From Mesocentrotus franciscanus (lineage: Eukaryota; Echinodermata; Echinoidea; Camarodonta; Strongylocentrotidae): a DNA stretch of 64,000 bases. Shown one piece after another: positions 61,101-64,000 of the stretch. Location: NCBI GenBank assembly GCA_037976565.1, contig CP137666.1:49565271-49629270 (forward strand). The letters run 5' to 3'. The position numbers and the translations under genes are program-made. The notes under the pieces were generated by a model. It was given only the letters and a program-made list of their open reading frames with translations. It was not told the origin of the DNA and did no database searches. Within the stretch, counting starts at the first letter, position 1. Each line of letters opens with the position of its first letter.

Positions 61101-63538
61101 GTGTTCATTAAAGGCCAGGTTCATTGAAATTTGGAAAAAAGGCACATCACACCTCTACAGATTGCTGAGAACATTAACAAAATGACTAAAGTACTTTTAA
61201 AGCCCTCACTATTGTGAGGAATAAATAAATTGCAATTTTGATACCCTTTCCAAAACCCACTCACAAAGTGAAATGACGGCGTTATTTACATGCGATAAAA
61301 TGACGTCACATTATGAACAACCTGCAATCACACATTCGGGACAATGTTGGATACCCATTGCAATTTTTAGATATGGGTTAACGTTGTTTGTATATTTACC
61401 GCCAGTTGTGATATTTCCTTTATTTTAGGCACTTTGAATGAGATACACTGAATAAATAATACTTTCTACAAATGTGTATTCGATTTTTATGTTATTTACC
61501 GTCACATTTGACCATAAAAATCGGGAAAATAATCACATATTCTGAGGGCAGCTCAGCGTGTATGTGTCGGATCTGGGAGTGCCTAAGACATTTTGCATGC
61601 TGAACTAACGACTCTTCTGGGGCAAAATATGCGACAAGTTTACATATAATTGTCCAAATATTCATTACGAAAATGTCTGATTAGGCCGATTAGTTTAGAT
61701 TTTTGATAGATAAATGGGGAAAGTGGAAGTCGAGAGAAGACTTAGATCAGTCCGGTTGCGATTCACAGCTAGCTTGATCAAGCGCCGGGCCGGCTGGCCT
61801 GGCTGTGATATGCGGGCTCATGTAGATACGCAGCGACTGCGGCTGCCCCGACAGCTTGTGCTTGTCCATCGACTTCGCAAAATCTTCCAGATCTTCTTCT
61901 AGGTCTAGATCTCCCAAATCTCCATTGTCGTTGTCGTTGTCCGAGGTACTTCCTTCTTCTATCTCCTCAAAACTCAAATCAAGTATGTTTTCGTCCATAT
62001 CGATATTTTCAGGGTGACTTTGATGAAGGTAAACAACGTTGGGTAAGAATGGGTACGGTCCTCAAGAGTCAATACAATGTGAATTGCACGCAAACTGCAT
62101 CGCGCACCGATCAGCTGAGCGTCCCATTGTATTAATTGTTCATTGTGCTACGTCACTCAAAAATCACCTGACTTACGATGTTTTCGGGGCTCGAGTGGGG
62201 TGATATTTCGTCAAGTTTAATCAACTTTTATAATTTTCGCACGAATTTACAAGTTACACAAATGTGATAGTTTTACTCAGTGTAATGTTCTGATTACAAT
62301 GATACCAAATTCAGTCGATTTCAAAATCAATGAACCTGGCCTTTAACAATGCATATTAGGCCAAATTAAAAAAAAAAACATGTTTAGCGTCCTGCCTTTT
62401 TGAAAAATAGGAAGGAGGAGGCCCTTTTTTTTTCTTCAAAATGGCTGCTCCGTACATTTTCCCCGACTGGCTGGGTAGCCAGTTGGGCTATTTTTTCAAG
62501 ATGGCCGCCAGCATTTATGTTTGTTTGTTTTTTTATTCAGAAAAATACTATTTCAGCAGTATGTTTTTCATGTTTTTTCATTTAGATTAAAAAAAAAAAA
62601 AAAATTTGAAAAAAAAAGAGTGCAGGCGGCCCCCAAAAAGGAAGCAGGTGGGCACGCTAAACATGAATATTTTTTTAATGGCCTTACTAAGTTACTGTAT
62701 TGTCTATATCTTAGATATTCTTCTTTTTGTGTAAAGGCTAGATATGAAAAAATTATAACGAAAAGGAAAGAAGAAAGTAGAAAACCTTAAGTTAGGATTT
62801 TTTTTAAAAAGTTTAAATATATGATTTACATGTACATGGTTGATTCACAGTTAGACAAGGGTGACTACTGTAAAAGATGAGGAATATCTAGATCGAGCTT
62901 GAACCCAGTGTTCAAAACTTCACAGTTTTAATTTGGTAGAATGTGGACCTAAGACTTTACAGAGAATGGTTAGTATGCATTTGTCCTACCCAATCTACTT
63001 CAATTTCTGAGTCACTGGTGTCGGGGGCGAATCACACATTAATAGTATATCTTTACAGGTAAATCATTGCTGCTAATGTGCAAGAAAGTGCAATATAAGT
63101 TTAATTAATTCATGCATAATGTGAACTCTCATCAGGTCACTTCAGCAGACGATGTGACAAGAGCCATAGACGTTGCTAAGGACTCCTTTGGACGTCTAGA
63201 CATAGCCGTTAGCTGCGCAGGAATCGGTGTGGCAGTCAAGACCTACAACTTCAATAAAGACCGACCCCACCCGCTAGAGGAATTCCAGAGGGTCCTGATG
63301 GTCAACACGGCTGGTACCTTCAACTTGGCCAGACTGGCTGCAGGAGCCATGGGCAAGAATGAGCCCAATATTGATGGAGAAAGGGGTGTTATCATCAACA
63401 CAGCCAGTGTAGCAGCGTATGATGGACAGATGGGTCAGGCGGCATACTCCGCTTCTAAGGGTGCCATTGTGGGCATGACTTTGCCGATTGCAAGGGATTT
63501 GGCTTCTCAAGGGATTAGAGTTTGCACCATTGCACCAG
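55121..63538 (+). CDS. HSD17B10: 3-hydroxyacyl-CoA dehydrogenase type-2 / 17-beta-HSD type 10 (partial, 3' end outside window)
   Basis: Three coding exons are visible: 55121-55144, 56822-56986 and 63136-63538 (phases 0, 0, then 1 at the end), about 197 of an expected 255-260 residues. It is a short-chain dehydrogenase: NAD-binding TGGASGLG at residues 15-22, acidic VDLPNS at the end of beta-2 (NAD preference), SCAGIG, the catalytic serine in [11 protein letters not shown], and YSASKG with the catalytic Tyr and Lys. Sequence through [11 protein letters not shown] and [11 protein letters not shown] closely matches animal HSD17B10. In animals this mitochondrial enzyme oxidises 2-methyl-3-hydroxybutyryl-CoA in isoleucine breakdown and is a scaffold subunit of mitochondrial RNase P and of the tRNA m1R9 methyltransferase complex. 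The C-terminal exons lie beyond 64000. Intron 2 (6.1 kb) is full of transposons. Confidence 0.95.
55145..56821 (+). other. HSD17B10 intron 1
   Basis: The 1.68 kb intron holds no exon that I can support. A segment near 56530-56790 (GTTCTTAACGTGCAAAGG, CGTCCTATCCGAGGGACGG) resembles a dispersed repeat I have seen in other marine invertebrates but cannot name. An acceptor-like tract precedes 56822. Confidence 0.6.
56822..56986 (+). CDS. HSD17B10: HSD17B10 coding exon 2
   Basis: Acceptor TTGTTTCTAG ends at 56821 and donor GTAAGT begins at 56987; 55 codons in phase 0. It contains [17 protein letters not shown], the Rossmann nucleotide-binding turn, and [12 protein letters not shown]. It ends FSPGD at the donor. 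A LINE poly-A tail (poly-T on this strand) begins seven bases after the exon end. Confidence 0.95.
57126..58839 (-). pseudogene. LINE ORF2 C-terminal region, split by a MITE and a frameshift
   Basis: Pieces at 58685-58839, 57658-58154 and 57126-57494 belong to one ORF2 C-terminus. The first two are separated by a TTAA-flanked insertion. Near 57490 a frameshift separates NECEIC from [10 protein letters not shown], the two halves of a zinc-ribbon-like motif common at the end of L1/Tx1 ORF2 proteins. Confidence 0.75.
58155..58684. mobile_element. TTAA-flanked (piggyBac-type) MITE nested in the LINE
   Basis: The left end AGGTACTATGTCCC faces the right end GGGACATAGTATCT (one mismatch), and TTAA lies on both sides (58151-58154, 58685-58688). 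The element is 530 bp and non-coding. Insert plus one TTAA is 534 bp, a multiple of three, and the LINE frame is continuous if the insert is ignored. Confidence 0.82.
59071..60237 (-). pseudogene. LINE reverse transcriptase, interrupted by a stop codon
   Basis: Two same-frame pieces (59617-60237 and 59071-59601) are separated by one TAA, right after the motif A region ending FDNVNH. RT motifs A (FLDFKKAFD), B ([13 protein letters not shown]) and C (QFADDTTLF) are all present. Further stops lie downstream before the thumb-like region resumes at 58839. Confidence 0.88.
60838..61107. other. HSD17B10 intron 2 segment between LINE and second TTAA element
   Basis: It begins with the second copy of the 15 bp target duplication. 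This holds a displaced copy of the last eight bases of exon 2 and of the donor. The rest is unique-looking AT-rich intron sequence. Confidence 0.6.
61112..62342. mobile_element. TTAA-flanked element with 16 bp inverted ends
   Basis: AGGCCAGGTTCATTGA at 61112-61127 is matched by the reverse complement of TCAATGAACCTGGCCT at 62327-62342. TTAA flanks both sides (61108-61111, 62343-62346), as in piggyBac-type insertions. The 1.23 kb element lacks a recognisable transposase. It carries an acidic open frame at 61747-61998 on the minus strand. Confidence 0.8.
61747..61998 (-). pseudogene. Acidic 83-residue open frame inside the TTAA element (unrecognised)
   Basis: The frame starts [16 protein letters not shown] and is rich in Asp/Glu/Asn for about 40 residues, then becomes Pro/Ser-rich before the stop. 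Acidic N-termini occur in piggyBac-type transposases, so this could be a transposase N-terminal remnant or a captured host exon. I do not recognise it. Confidence 0.35.
62379..62665. mobile_element. Short MITE-like inverted repeat
   Basis: CATGTTTAGCGT at 62379-62390 faces ACGCTAAACATG at 62654-62665, an exact 12 bp inverted repeat with partial similarity continuing inward. The interior is A/T-run rich and contains AAGATGGCCGCC-like sequence. No coding frame and no clear target duplication. Confidence 0.5.
63136..63538 (+). CDS. HSD17B10: HSD17B10 coding exon 3
   Basis: Acceptor CTCTCATCAG ends at 63135, donor GTATGA at 63539 (phase 1). The 134 codons run from [15 protein letters not shown] to TIAPG. 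They contain the active-site Asn region (VNTAGTFN), the Ser of NTASV and the [10 protein letters not shown] catalytic motif. Confidence 0.95.
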
Positions 63539-64000
63539 GTATGACTCAATAATCTCCCTTTTCATAAGATTTAGGGGCTACTCAATGAAAAAACACCCCC
63601 CCCCAAAAAAAAAAAAGTAGAGAAGCGAACCTACCATGATATCTGATATTGATGTCATGACTTTCCTTATATTTCATAAAGAAAGCTTGGCTCACATAGC
63701 TTTCTTCAGCCTTTTGATTTTAAAGTGTTATATCTAAACTCGGCAGAAAAGTTTTGTGAACTCAATGTAGATTGATGGTGTCTCTCACATTACTAAATTA
63801 TTATAATTATTCCAAATTGTGGGAAGTAATACAGTAAAATTAAGAGATAACCATGATCACACTTGGGTTTCCATACTTTTTGTGCCAAGCTTAGATATCA
63901 GATAAGACTTCCACTTTTGTTTAAGTTGGGTTACCGTGACCATTATCATTAAGTGTCCTTCATATATCTTGACCATAGTCTAACAATCTAGAAGAGTACT
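63539..64000 (+). other. HSD17B10 intron 3, 5' part
   Basis: Begins at donor GTATGA. No exon is visible before the window ends. The next coding exon should start with the residues that follow TIAPG. Confidence 0.7.

Noticed and set aside
63274..63549. 91-residue minus-strand frame
   Set aside because: Antisense shadow of HSD17B10 exon 3.

Overview
This is eukaryotic DNA: genes split by GT-AG introns, long AT-rich intergenic stretches, microsatellites, a LINE and several non-autonomous DNA transposons. Conserved animal genes (TMEM243, HSD17B10) and a secreted multi-Kazal/mucin gene point to a marine invertebrate deuterostome. A sea urchin or other echinoderm is my best guess, from gene and repeat style only; I could not test it.

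Layout: (1) 1-7627 is intergenic, with a GA microsatellite, a small MITE-like element and a degenerate telomere-like tract. (2) 7633-35236 (+) is one secreted-protein gene of nine coding exons: signal peptide, four Kazal-type exons, one 20.7 kb exon coding a Thr/Ser/Pro-rich repeat domain of about 6,900 residues with more than 50 E/D-G-S-G motifs, a proline-rich linker exon, and two more Kazal exons. All internal boundaries are phase 1. The giant exon holds nested tandem repeats (about 30-residue units, about 1 kb higher-order units, a 2,020 bp duplication, and nine or more 486 bp units). About eleven small indels break its frame, mostly in homopolymers, but the frame is recovered before the exon ends. 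(3) 35.7-43.0 kb is gene-poor. (4) 42998-45692 (-) is TMEM243, four coding exons and complete. (5) 45.7-55.1 kb is intergenic and repeat-rich: a TA-flanked MITE and two hAT-like elements with 8 bp target duplications, both carrying the same GC-rich minisatellite in opposite orientations. (6) 55121 to the right edge (+) is HSD17B10, three coding exons, 3' end outside the window. Its second intron holds an antisense 5'-truncated LINE whose 15 bp target-site duplication spans the exon 2/intron 2 splice donor, a TTAA-flanked MITE nested inside that LINE, and a second TTAA-flanked element.

The three genes have no obvious shared function: an extracellular mucin/proteoglycan-like protein, a small membrane protein, and a mitochondrial dehydrogenase. 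The most unusual content is the Kazal-mucin gene and the insertion history of HSD17B10 intron 2.
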